Shown: positions 19,386 through 27,526 of the stretch, piece by piece
Layout of the letters: each line of letters begins with the position of its first letter
How positions within the stretch are numbered: the stretch's first letter is position 1
NCBI RefSeq assembly: GCF_001011035.1
Contig: NZ_CP011492.1
Span: 6,379,447-6,443,446, forward strand
From: Streptomyces sp. CNQ-509
GTDB lineage: Bacteria; Actinomycetota; Actinomycetes; Streptomycetales; Streptomycetaceae
DNA length: 64,000 nt
Direction: 5' to 3'
Position numbers and translations under genes: made by a program
Notes under the pieces: model-generated
What the model was told of the DNA's origin: nothing
Database searches by the model: none
What the model saw: only the letters and a program-made list of their open reading frames with translations

Positions 19386-20477
19386 TCAGAGCCAGCCGTT
19401 GCGCCGGAACCCCCGGTGCACCACAGAGCACGCCACCGCGATGACCAGCAGCGTCGCCGGATACCCGTAGACCGACTCCAGCCCGGGCATGTGGTCGAAG
19501 TTCATCCCGTACACCCCGCACACCATGGTCGGGATCGCGATGATCGCCGCCCATGCCGTGATCTTTCGCATGTCCTCGTTCTGCGCCACGGTCACCTGCG
19601 CCAGATGCGCCTGGAGGATGGAGTCCAGCAGCGCGTCGTACGACGTGATCTGGTCGGTGATCCGCTGCAGGTGGTCGGCCACGTCCCGGAAGTAGGCCCG
19701 GATCCCCGGCGCGATGTGCGGCATGGGGCGGGTGGCGAGGCGCTGCAGCGGCCGGTCCAGCGGGGCGACGGCCCGGCGCAGCTCCAGCAGCTCGCGCTTG
19801 AGCTGGTAGATCCGGCCCGCGTCGCCGCTGCGGGCGTGCTCGCTGAAGACGGCGGTCTCCACGTCGTCGATGTCGCGCTGCACCGCGTCGGTCACCGCGA
19901 GGTAGTCGTCGACGACGTGGTCGGCTATCGCGTGCAGCACCGCCGCCGGGCCCTGCGCGAGCTGCTCGGGCGCCGCCTCCAGCGCCTCGCGCAGCGGGCC
20001 GAGGGAGCCGTGCGGCCCGTGCCTGACGGTGATCACGAAGTCGGGGCCCGCGAAGACCATCAGCTCGCCGGTGTCGACGACCTCGCTGGTCGCGGTGAGC
20101 TCCGCGTGCTCCACGTAGCGCGCGGTCTTGAAGACGGCGAAGAGCGTGTCGTCGTACTGCTCGACCTTCGGCCGCTGGTGCGCGTGCACCGCGTCCTCCA
20201 CCGCCAGCGGATGGAGCCCGAACAGGTCCGCGAGCCCGGCGAACTCCTCCTGCCGCGGCTCGTGCAGCCCGATCCACACGAAGCCGTGCCCGCGCCTGCG
20301 CACCTGCCGCAGCGCCTCGGCGGCCGGGCAGTTCCCCTGCTGGAGGCGCGCGCCGTCCAGGTACGACACGCAGTTCACCACCGCGGTGCCGAGCGGCGAG
20401 CGGGCGTGGTGGCTCAGGTCCACGGTGCGCCGGGGTGCCCTGCGCACCACGTGGCGGAGGCTCTTGATCATCGACAC
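19386..20477 (-). CDS. corA: CorA-family magnesium/cobalt transporter
   Basis: A 363-residue divalent-cation channel. A large cytoplasmic N-terminal domain with a long helix is followed by two transmembrane helices at the C-terminus; the selectivity motif GMN is visible in CGVYGMNFDHMPG at about residue 328, between TM1 (AAIIAIPTMV) and TM2 (ATLLVIAVACSVV). The GTG at 20477 has GAAGGAG six bases upstream; a later ATG at 20471 is too far away. Same strand as katG but separated by 355 bp with its own promoter region, so not an operon. Confidence 0.93.
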   Translation of the reverse strand: MSMIKSLRHVVRRAPRRTVDLSHHARSPLGTAVVNCVSYLDGARLQQGNCPAAEALRQVRRRGHGFVWIGLHEPRQEEFAGLADLFGLHPLAVEDAVHAHQRPKVEQYDDTLFAVFKTARYVEHAELTATSEVVDTGELMVFAGPDFVITVRHGPHGSLGPLREALEAAPEQLAQGPAAVLHAIADHVVDDYLAVTDAVQRDIDDVETAVFSEHARSGDAGRIYQLKRELLELRRAVAPLDRPLQRLATRPMPHIAPGIRAYFRDVADHLQRITDQITSYDALLDSILQAHLAQVTVAQNEDMRKITAWAAIIAIPTMVCGVYGMNFDHMPGLESVYGYPATLLVIAVACSVVHRGFRRNGWL

Positions 20478-20582
20478 TGCGGGCTCCTTCGGCGGACCGG
20501 TGCCAGTCTGCCACCGGTCCGCCGCGCGCCGGGCGCGTTGCGGCGATCATCCGCGGGCCGTGAGGGGAGCGGGGGAGCGCGG

Positions 20583-21935
20583 TCAGTCGGCGGCCGTGCG
20601 CCCCCGGCGGCGCTGCACGTAGATACGCCCGTCGCGGCCGCCGGTCCACTCCAGGCGTACGACGCCGGGGACGGCGGCGTCGTCGATGCGGGCGGGGTCG
20701 GCCCAGTAGCCGAAGTTGGGGTTGCGGAAGAACGTCGCCCACAGCCGGCCGCCCGCGTCGGCGAAGAAGTTGTTGTGCCCGGCGCCCACGCCCGCGGTCC
20801 AGCGCCTGGAGTACGGGCCCTCGAAGCGGTCGGCGACGGCCACCACCGCGTCGTACTGGTACTGCACGCGGCCGGCGCCGCCCGGCTCGTACGCGTGCCG
20901 CGTGCTGCCGTACGCGTCGAGCGAGGCCCGGTTCCACGCGGCGTGCAGCAGGAAGTACTTCCCGCGGTGCCGGAAGACGTACGCGCCCTCCAGATACGGC
21001 TCGGGGGAGTAGCGCTGCTGCTCGAAGCGCGGCAGGTCCGTCGCCGGGACGATGTCCTCCATGTCGTCGCGGAACTTCGCGTACAGGTCGTTGTGGAGGA
21101 CCAGCCAGGCGTCGCCGCCCTCGCTGTAGAGGCTGCCGTCGATGTGGTGGTACGCGCCGGGCTCGATGAACGACGGGCCGCCCTTGACCGGATCGCCGAA
21201 GGGCTTGTCGAGATTCCCCTCGACCAGCCGGTACGGGCCCTCCACCTCGCCCTCGCTCACCAGCATGAACGAGCCGACCAGGCGCGAGTGGTCGCCCATG
21301 CACGCCACGATGTACCAGCGGCCGTCGAAGTAGTGCACCTCCGGCGCCCAGGCGTTGGCGCGCTTGCCGAACATGTCGTCGTGCCAGTACTCCTGCCACG
21401 GCGCGACGACGGTACGCCCCGGCCGGTTCTCCCCGGCGAACTCCGGCGACCACACCTTGCCCTTCTCCGCGTCCGGCCGGATGCCGGTGGTGTCCGCCAG
21501 CTTCCAGGGGCCGCGCAGGGAGCGGGCCGTCCAGACGAAGATCCCGTCGTTCCACGGGCTCGCGGTCGTCAGCCCCGGGACGCGGGTGGTGCCGGTGGCG
21601 ACGTACAGCGGACGGCCGTCCACCGAGAAGCAGTTGACGTACGTGTCGCGCATCCACACGACGCCGCGCTCCTCGTCGCGGGGGCGCAACTCCAGCGGCA
21701 GCACGAAGGAGTTGTCGTCGCGCGGCCACAGGTCGGCGCGGGTGTCGGCGAGCCCGTACGGCTCGGGGTCCGGCCAGTTCCCCGAGGCGTTGCCGCCGCC
21801 CCCGGCCGGGGCGGCGGCGGGGGAAGGTCCCGCGGACGCCGGCACGGGCGCCAGCGCCGCCGCCGCTCCCACGGAGCCGGCGCCGGCCAGCAGGGACCGC
21901 CGGCCGATGGACGAACCGCTCGCTGAGTGGGTCAT
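20583..21935 (-). CDS. Secreted GH43-like five-bladed beta-propeller glycosidase
   Basis: A 450-residue exported protein. It has a Tat signal (SIGRRSLLAGAGSVGAAAAL) and a propeller with the repeated GxWYIVA, GPY and PSFIEPGAYHH features of GH43/GH117-like enzymes. Candidate acidic residues are seen in WMRDTYVN, SPWNDGIFVW, WAPEVHYFDG and FIEPGAYHHIDG. Substrate unknown. It is transcribed divergently from the ROK regulator gene, and the two promoters share a 23-bp inverted repeat, tying it to the sulfatase/ABC locus. ATG start with GGGAGGA upstream. It could belong to a neighbouring propeller family instead of GH43. Confidence 0.72.
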   Translation of the reverse strand: MTHSASGSSIGRRSLLAGAGSVGAAAALAPVPASAGPSPAAAPAGGGGNASGNWPDPEPYGLADTRADLWPRDDNSFVLPLELRPRDEERGVVWMRDTYVNCFSVDGRPLYVATGTTRVPGLTTASPWNDGIFVWTARSLRGPWKLADTTGIRPDAEKGKVWSPEFAGENRPGRTVVAPWQEYWHDDMFGKRANAWAPEVHYFDGRWYIVACMGDHSRLVGSFMLVSEGEVEGPYRLVEGNLDKPFGDPVKGGPSFIEPGAYHHIDGSLYSEGGDAWLVLHNDLYAKFRDDMEDIVPATDLPRFEQQRYSPEPYLEGAYVFRHRGKYFLLHAAWNRASLDAYGSTRHAYEPGGAGRVQYQYDAVVAVADRFEGPYSRRWTAGVGAGHNNFFADAGGRLWATFFRNPNFGYWADPARIDDAAVPGVVRLEWTGGRDGRIYVQRRRGRTAAD

Positions 21936-21999
21936 CTTCTTCTCGTCCTCCCTCGTCGTGCCGCGCACGCCGGCGGCCCCGGGACCTGTCCTGGCGCAC

Positions 22000-22042
22000 A
22001 GCATGCGAACGCCCCAAGATTTTCGTCAACAGGTCGGAAAAA
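22000..22042 (-). promoter_or_regulatory. ROK operator copy 1 with promoter for the GH43-like gene
   Basis: Positions 22020-22042 hold one copy of a 23-bp site whose exact reverse complement is at 22169-22191. On the minus strand the site reads TTTTTCCGACCTGTTGACG then AAAA. TTGACG acts as -35, and CATGCT (22000-22005) follows after 18 bases as -10. The predicted transcript starts near 21993, giving a ~58-base leader before the GH43-like ATG. Confidence 0.65.
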
Positions 22043-22168
22043 TAATCCGGCCGGGCCGTGATCGCCGCCCGGTCCGCGCCCGGGGCATCGCCGCAGGTCA
22101 CGCAGGATCCCATCGTGCGGCAGCGGCAACGGAGTTTTGTGACGGGAGTCTTGCGGCCGTGTGTTTCT

Positions 22169-22211
22169 TTTTTCCGACCTGTTGACGAAAAACTCGGGGC
22201 GTCCCCATGCT
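22169..22211 (+). promoter_or_regulatory. ROK operator copy 2 with promoter for the ROK-ABC-sulfatase operon
   Basis: Perfect inverted copy (22169-22191) of the site at 22020-22042. The promoter reads TTGACG (22182-22187), an 18-base spacer, then CATGCT (22206-22211), the same elements as on the other side. The predicted start is at or next to the ATG at 22219, so the ROK mRNA is probably leaderless. The operator covers the -35 hexamer, consistent with repression. Confidence 0.65.
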
Positions 22212-22218
22212 GTCGGCC

Positions 22219-23409
22219 ATGCACCCCTCCGCAGGCCCCCTCTCCCGCCTCCGCCGCGAGCACGAAGAGCTCGTGCTCTCCCTGCTGCGCAAGCACGGCC
22301 CCCTCAGCCGCGGCGAACTCGGGACCCGCTGCGGGCTCTCCCGCACCACGCTCTACGACATCGTCGGCGACCTCATCGCCAGCGGCGCCGTCGTCGCCGC
22401 CGTGCCGCTGGCAGAGGAGCGGCGGCGCGGCCGGCCCGTGGAGAAGCTCTCCCTCAACCCCGACGCCGGACAGGCCCTCGGCATCGACTTCGCCCGCCGC
22501 GCCGTCCACGTCGCCGCCGTCAACGTCGCCCACGAGATCGTCGGCTCCGCCAGCGAACAGCACGCCCCCGACCTCTCATGGGAGGAGCGCGTACGGCTCG
22601 CGGAACGGCTCGTCGGCACCCTCACCGGCGGCGTGCTGCGCCTCGGCGCGCTCGACGCCATCGGCGTCGGCGTCGTCGGCCCCATCGGCGCCCCCGGCGA
22701 CCTCACCGCCGGCGGCCGCCGCCTCGACGTGCTCTCGGACCTGCTGCGCAAGAGCTTCGGCGTGCCCGTACTCCTGGACAACAACACCCGCCTCGCCGCG
22801 CTCGCCGAAGCCACCTGGGGCGCCGCCGCCGACGACGCCGACGTCCTCTACCTGCGCGTCTCGCACGGCGTCGGCGGCGGCCTCATCGTCGGCGGCTCCC
22901 TGCACCGCGGCGCCTTCGGGCTCTCCGGCGAACTCGGCCACGTCACCGCCGTACCGGCCGGCGCGCCCTGCGAGTGCGGCGGCGCCGGCTGTCTGGAGAC
23001 CGTCGCCTCCGTCGGCGCCGTACTCGACGCCTACCGCGCCGCCGGCGGCCAGGCCGGCGACCTCGCCGCCTTCACCGCCGCGCTCTCCGCGGGCGACCCC
23101 GCGGCCCGCGCCGTCCTGGCCGTCGCCGGCGCCCACATCGGCACCGTGCTCGCCGCCGTCTGCAACGCCATAGGCCCCGGCGTCATCGTCATCGGCGGCG
23201 AACTCGCCCGCGCCGGCGAGGCGCTCACCGGCCCCATCGAGAAGGCGCTCGGCGCCCACATCATGCCCGCCTCCCGCGACCGCGTGGTGCTGCGCCCCGC
23301 GACCCTCGGCGCCACCGGCGGCGCGCTCGGCGCCATCGCGCTGGTGCTGCACGAATCCCCCCTGCTCTCCCACTACCCCGCAGACGCCGGTCCCCAGGAC
23401 GACGCGTGA
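22219..23409 (+). CDS. ROK-family transcriptional regulator
   Basis: A 396-residue NagC/XylR-type regulator. An N-terminal winged helix-turn-helix (about 10-70, [19 protein letters not shown]) is followed by a sugar-kinase-like ROK domain with the zinc motif [10 protein letters not shown] and the family signature ending [15 protein letters not shown]. Such proteins usually repress glycan-use genes and release DNA on binding a sugar. The ATG at 22219 is preferred because the -10 element overlaps the earlier ATG at 22207, making a leaderless message. It is the first gene of the transporter-sulfatase-GH43 operon; only 16 bases separate it from the permease. Confidence 0.9.
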   Translation: MHPSAGPLSRLRREHEELVLSLLRKHGPLSRGELGTRCGLSRTTLYDIVGDLIASGAVVAAVPLAEERRRGRPVEKLSLNPDAGQALGIDFARRAVHVAAVNVAHEIVGSASEQHAPDLSWEERVRLAERLVGTLTGGVLRLGALDAIGVGVVGPIGAPGDLTAGGRRLDVLSDLLRKSFGVPVLLDNNTRLAALAEATWGAAADDADVLYLRVSHGVGGGLIVGGSLHRGAFGLSGELGHVTAVPAGAPCECGGAGCLETVASVGAVLDAYRAAGGQAGDLAAFTAALSAGDPAARAVLAVAGAHIGTVLAAVCNAIGPGVIVIGGELARAGEALTGPIEKALGAHIMPASRDRVVLRPATLGATGGALGAIALVLHESPLLSHYPADAGPQDDA

Positions 23410-23425
23410 GACGAACGAGGTACGT

Positions 23426-24238
23426 ATGGCCGTGATCACCACACCCCGCAAGCGGGCCGCCCGGCCACGTACGCGCCGCAGCGAGCGGCGCGGCCAGGTC
23501 CGCTCCCTCGCACTGAACCTCATCGCCCTCGCCGCGGGCGTGGCCCTCTGGGCGGTGCTGGCCGTGCTCAACGTCGAGAGCCTGCCGGGACCGCTCGCCG
23601 TGGCGCAGAAGGCCGGCGACCTCATCGCCGACGGCACCCTCGCCGACGACCTGCTCGCCAGCCTCCGCCGCGTCTTCACCGGCTTCGCGCTCGGCACCGC
23701 GCTGGCGATCCCCGTCGGCTTCCTCATGGGCTGGTACCCCACGGCCCGCGGCCTGCTGGAGCCGTACGTCCAGTTCTTCCGCACCATCCCGCCGCTGGCG
23801 CTCATCCCGCTGGCGATCGTGCTGATGGGCATCGGCGAGACGCCGAAGGTCTTCGTCATCTTCCTGGCGGCGTTCCTGTCGTGCGTCGTCGCCGCCTTCC
23901 AGGGCGTGGTCGACGTGGACCGCACCCTCATCAACGCCGCCCGGGTCCTCGGCGCCTCCGACCGCGTGATCTTCCTGAAGGTCGTGATCCCGGCGTCGAC
24001 CCCGTTCATCCTCGTCGGCATGCGCATCGGCCTCGGCGCCGCCTGGGCCACCGTGGTGGCCGCGGAGCTGATCGCCGCCCAGGAGGGCCTGGGCTTCCGC
24101 ATGCAGCACGCCCAGACCTACTACGACCTCGACACCATCTTCGTGGGACTCATCACCATCGGCGTGCTCGGCCTGGTCATGGACCGGCTGCTGCTGCTCG
24201 CCGAACGGCGTCTCACCGACTGGCAGGAGCGCCGTTGA
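23426..24238 (+). CDS. ABC transporter permease, SsuC/TauC/NrtB type
   Basis: A 270-residue inner-membrane permease with a BPD_transp_1 domain (about 70-250) and about six transmembrane helices. The cytoplasmic EAA-type loop ([21 protein letters not shown]) is clear. Subfamily traits (single permease, neighbouring ATPase and NMT1/SsuA-like binding protein) place it with importers for sulfonates, taurine, nitrate or thiamine precursors. A sulfatase downstream makes a sulfate ester or sulfonate the best guess; the ligand is inferred. It overlaps the ATPase gene by four bases. Confidence 0.9.
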   Translation: MAVITTPRKRAARPRTRRSERRGQVRSLALNLIALAAGVALWAVLAVLNVESLPGPLAVAQKAGDLIADGTLADDLLASLRRVFTGFALGTALAIPVGFLMGWYPTARGLLEPYVQFFRTIPPLALIPLAIVLMGIGETPKVFVIFLAAFLSCVVAAFQGVVDVDRTLINAARVLGASDRVIFLKVVIPASTPFILVGMRIGLGAAWATVVAAELIAAQEGLGFRMQHAQTYYDLDTIFVGLITIGVLGLVMDRLLLLAERRLTDWQERR

Positions 24239-25014
24239 CCGAGAAAATCTCCTTCCGGGACGTCGTGAAGACCTTCCCGATGAAGGGCACCGACTTCACC
24301 GCCCTCGACGGGGTGTCCCTGGACATCGCCGACCGCGAGTTCGTCACCGTCGTCGGCCCCTCGGGCTGCGGCAAGAGCACCCTGCTCAACATGGCCGCCG
24401 GGCTCACGGAACCCACCTCGGGCGACGTGCTGGTCGACGGCAGCCCCGTCACCGGTCCCGGGCCCGACCGCGGCGTGATCTTCCAGCAGTACGCCCTCTT
24501 CCCCTGGCTGACGGTGCGGCGGAACGTCGAGTTCGGGCTGAAGCTCGCCGGCCTCGCGGCGGACGAGCGCAGAAAGCGCGCCGACAGCGCCATCGAGCTG
24601 GTCGGCCTCACCGACTTCGCCGACGCGCTGCCCAAGACCCTCTCCGGCGGCATGAAGCAGCGCTGCGCCATCGCCCGCGCGTACGCGGTCAACCCGCAGG
24701 TGCTGCTCATGGACGAGCCGTTCGGGGCGCTGGACGCGCTGACCCGGGTGCAGTTGCAGGACCAGCTCCTGGACACCTGGAGCCAGGACAAGCGCACCGT
24801 CATGTTCATCACCCACGACGTCGACGAGGCGGTCTACCTGGCCAGCCGGGTGGTGGTGATGGCCGCCCGCCCCGGGCGCATCCACCGGATCGTCGACGTC
24901 GCCCTGCCCTACCCCCGTACCGAGGAGATCCGGCTGTCGCCCGAGTTCGGCCGGATACGCAACGAGGTCTGGCACTCCGTCTACCACCAGGGCGCCGCCC
25001 CGGCCGCCGCCTGA
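24235..25014 (+). CDS. ABC transporter ATPase, SsuB/TauB type
   Basis: A 259-residue ATP-binding subunit. Walker A is GPSGCGKST (about 43-51), Q-loop [10 protein letters not shown], signature LSGGMKQR, Walker [12 protein letters not shown] and H-loop FITHDVDEA; all are intact. It uses a TTG start overlapping the permease stop (TTGA), with GCAGGAGC just upstream; no in-frame ATG would keep the N-terminus. It powers uptake through the preceding permease with the following lipoprotein. Confidence 0.92.
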   Translation: MTEKISFRDVVKTFPMKGTDFTALDGVSLDIADREFVTVVGPSGCGKSTLLNMAAGLTEPTSGDVLVDGSPVTGPGPDRGVIFQQYALFPWLTVRRNVEFGLKLAGLAADERRKRADSAIELVGLTDFADALPKTLSGGMKQRCAIARAYAVNPQVLLMDEPFGALDALTRVQLQDQLLDTWSQDKRTVMFITHDVDEAVYLASRVVVMAARPGRIHRIVDVALPYPRTEEIRLSPEFGRIRNEVWHSVYHQGAAPAAA

Positions 25015-25076
25015 CCGCACCCCGACGCCCGTACACCGCACAGGACTTCAGCACACCCCGAAAGGACCACTCCGCC

Positions 25077-26060
25077 ATGCGTGCGACCCGTCGTACCCTC
25101 GCCCTCTCACTCACCGTAGCGCTCATATCACTCCCGGTCGCCGCCTGCTCCGACGACAGCGGCGGCGGTGACGGCAACACCGTCCGCTTCGGCTACATCA
25201 ACGACTACAACGGCGCCAGCCTGCTGGCGATCGCCGAGAAGCAGGGCCTGTGGAAGGAGGCCGGACTCGACGCCGAGGTCTCCGTCTTCAACAACGGCCC
25301 CATCCAGATCCAGGCCCTCGGCGCCGGCGACCTCGACTTCGGTTACATCGGCCCCGGCGCCATGTGGCTGCCCGCATCCGGCAAGGCCGACGTCATCGCC
25401 GTCAACACCCTCGGCTACGCCGACCGCGTCATCGCCCAGCCCGGCATCACCTCCCTCGCCGGCCTCAAGGGCAAGAAGGTCGGCGTCCCCGAGGGCACCT
25501 CCGGCGACATGGCGCTGGGCCTCGCCCTCCAGGAGGAGGGGATGTCCATCGACGACGTCGAGAAGGTGCCCATGGACCCCGCGACCATCGTCTCCGCGTT
25601 CTCCTCCGGGCAGATCGACGGGGCCGGTCTCTGGTACCCGATGATCGACGAGATCAAGGCCAAGGTTCCCGGCCTCGAAGAGGTCGCCAGCACCCGGGAC
25701 ATGCAGGACAGCTTCTTCCCCACCGCCTTCGTCGCCGGCACCGGCGTCGACCCCGAGCTGTCCACCAAGGTCGTCGGCGTGCTCCAGAAGGCCAACGACT
25801 GGCGCTTCGAGAACCCCGGGGAGTCCGTCGCCGAGACCGCCGCCATGCTCAAGCTCGACGAGAAGAAGGTGAAGGCCGACGCCGCCAACCAGGAGCTGCT
25901 GCCCACCAAGGACCTCGTCGCCAAGACCGAGGACGGCACCGTCGGCGACTGGCTGAACGACCTCGCCGAGTTCTTCGTCGGCACCGGCCAGCTCCAGGAG
26001 GCCCCCGACCCGGCGGACTACTACCTCGGTGACCTCTACACGAAGGCGTCCGCGAAGTGA
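25077..26060 (+). CDS. ABC transporter substrate-binding lipoprotein, SsuA/NMT1-like
   Basis: A 327-residue lipoprotein. The signal peptide ends in lipobox LPVAAC, followed by a Ser/Asp/Gly linker. The mature domain (about 35-320) has the NMT1/SsuA layout: FGYINDYNGASLLAIAEKQGLW at the start, then the family hinge motifs GAGDLDFGYIGPGA and GKKVGVPEGTSGD. It would bind the ligand at the membrane face and deliver it to the permease. ATG start 62 bases after the ATPase stop. It overlaps the sulfatase gene by four bases, which ties ligand capture to a sulfate-cleaving step. Confidence 0.9.
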   Translation: MRATRRTLALSLTVALISLPVAACSDDSGGGDGNTVRFGYINDYNGASLLAIAEKQGLWKEAGLDAEVSVFNNGPIQIQALGAGDLDFGYIGPGAMWLPASGKADVIAVNTLGYADRVIAQPGITSLAGLKGKKVGVPEGTSGDMALGLALQEEGMSIDDVEKVPMDPATIVSAFSSGQIDGAGLWYPMIDEIKAKVPGLEEVASTRDMQDSFFPTAFVAGTGVDPELSTKVVGVLQKANDWRFENPGESVAETAAMLKLDEKKVKADAANQELLPTKDLVAKTEDGTVGDWLNDLAEFFVGTGQLQEAPDPADYYLGDLYTKASAK

Positions 26061-27526
26061 ACCTGCTGTTCTTCATGACCGACCAGCACCGCGTCGACAC
26101 CCTGGGCTGTTACGGCAACCCGCACGTCGCCACCCCCCACCTCGACCGGCTCGCCGCCACCGGCACCCGGTTCGAGAGGTGCTACACCCCCACCGCCATC
26201 TGCACCCCCGCCCGCGCCAGCCTGCTCACGGGACAGGCGCCGTTCCGCCACCGGCTGCTCGCCAACTACGAACGCAACGTCGGCTATCTGGAGGACCTGC
26301 GGGACGACGCGTTCACCTTCCCCGGCGCGCTCGCCGCCCGCGACTACCAGCTCGGGCTCATCGGCAAGTGGCACGGCGGCACCCACCGCAACGCCGCCTC
26401 CTACGGCTTCGAAGGACCCGACCTGCCCGGCTGGCACAACCCCGTCGACCACCCCGACTACCTCGCCTACCTCGACGAGCGGGGGCTGCCGCCGTACCGG
26501 ATCTCGGAGCCGATCCGCGGCACCACCCCCAACGGCAACCCGGGCAACCTCCTCGCGGCCCGCCTCCACCAGCCGGCCGGGGCCACCTTCGAGCACTACC
26601 TCGCCACCCGCGCCATCGAGCACCTGGACGCCTACGCGGCCACCGGCCGCCCCTTCTTCCTCGCCACCCACTTCTTCGGCCCGCACCTGCCCTACCTGCT
26701 GCCCGACGAGTACTACGACATGTACGACCCGGATCTGGTCGAACTGCCGCCGTCCATCGCCGAGACCTTCGAGGGCAAGCCGGCGGTCCAGCGCAACTAC
26801 AGCGCCCACTGGACCTTCGACACCCTCCCCCTCGAGGTCACCCGCAAGCTGATCGCCGTCTACTGGGGCTACGTCACCCTCATCGACCGCCAGATCGGCC
26901 GCATCCTCGCCCGCCTCGACGAACTCGGCCTCACCGACGAGACCGCCGTCTTCTTCACCGCCGACCACGGCGAGTTCACCGGCGCCCACCGGCTCCACGA
27001 CAAGGGCCCGGCGATGTACGAGGACATCTACCGCATCCCCGGCATCGTCCGCGTCCCCGGTGCCCCGCCGCAGGTCAGGGACGAGTTCGTGACCCTGACC
27101 GACTGCACCGCCACCATCCTGGACCTCGCGGGATGCGACACCGCGCCCGCCGTCGACAGCCGCAGCCTGCTGCCGCTGGTCCGCGGCGAGCGCCCCGAGT
27201 GGCCCGCGGAACTGCTCGCCGAGTTCCACGGCCACCACTTCCCGTACCCGCAGCGCATGATCCGCGACGAGCGCTACAAGCTCGTCGTCAACCCCGAGTC
27301 CGTCAACGAGCTGTACGACCTGCACGCCGACCCGCACGAGCTGACCAACCGCTACGCGCACCCCGAGATGCTCCCCGTACGCCGCGGGCTGCTGCGCCGG
27401 CTGTACGACCTGCTGCGCGAGCGCGGCGACAACTTCTACCACTGGATGACGCCGATGTACGACGTCGGCGACCTCGACTACGACCCGACCCTCAGCGCAT
27501 TCGAACCGGAAGGAACCACCGCATGA
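26057..27526 (+). CDS. Cytoplasmic type I sulfatase (formylglycine-dependent)
   Basis: A 489-residue arylsulfatase-family enzyme. The formylglycine signature is complete: C49-T-P-A-R-A-S-L-L-T-G, where C49 must be converted by a formylglycine-generating enzyme encoded elsewhere. Metal-site residues appear in MTDQHR (about 7-12) and in the FFTADHGEFTGAHRL region (about 297-311). It has no signal peptide, so it should act on substrate after import. Start GTG overlaps the binding-protein stop (GTGA); its own stop overlaps the next ATG (ATGA). Tight coupling to an importer and a GH43 suggests desulfation of an imported sulfated saccharide or ester. Exact substrate unknown. Confidence 0.92.
   Translation: MNLLFFMTDQHRVDTLGCYGNPHVATPHLDRLAATGTRFERCYTPTAICTPARASLLTGQAPFRHRLLANYERNVGYLEDLRDDAFTFPGALAARDYQLGLIGKWHGGTHRNAASYGFEGPDLPGWHNPVDHPDYLAYLDERGLPPYRISEPIRGTTPNGNPGNLLAARLHQPAGATFEHYLATRAIEHLDAYAATGRPFFLATHFFGPHLPYLLPDEYYDMYDPDLVELPPSIAETFEGKPAVQRNYSAHWTFDTLPLEVTRKLIAVYWGYVTLIDRQIGRILARLDELGLTDETAVFFTADHGEFTGAHRLHDKGPAMYEDIYRIPGIVRVPGAPPQVRDEFVTLTDCTATILDLAGCDTAPAVDSRSLLPLVRGERPEWPAELLAEFHGHHFPYPQRMIRDERYKLVVNPESVNELYDLHADPHELTNRYAHPEMLPVRRGLLRRLYDLLRERGDNFYHWMTPMYDVGDLDYDPTLSAFEPEGTTA

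Noticed and set aside
22207-22218. ATG at 22207 as start of the ROK gene
   Set aside because: It overlaps the predicted -10 CATGCT and has no ribosome site; the ATG at 22219 fits a leaderless transcript.
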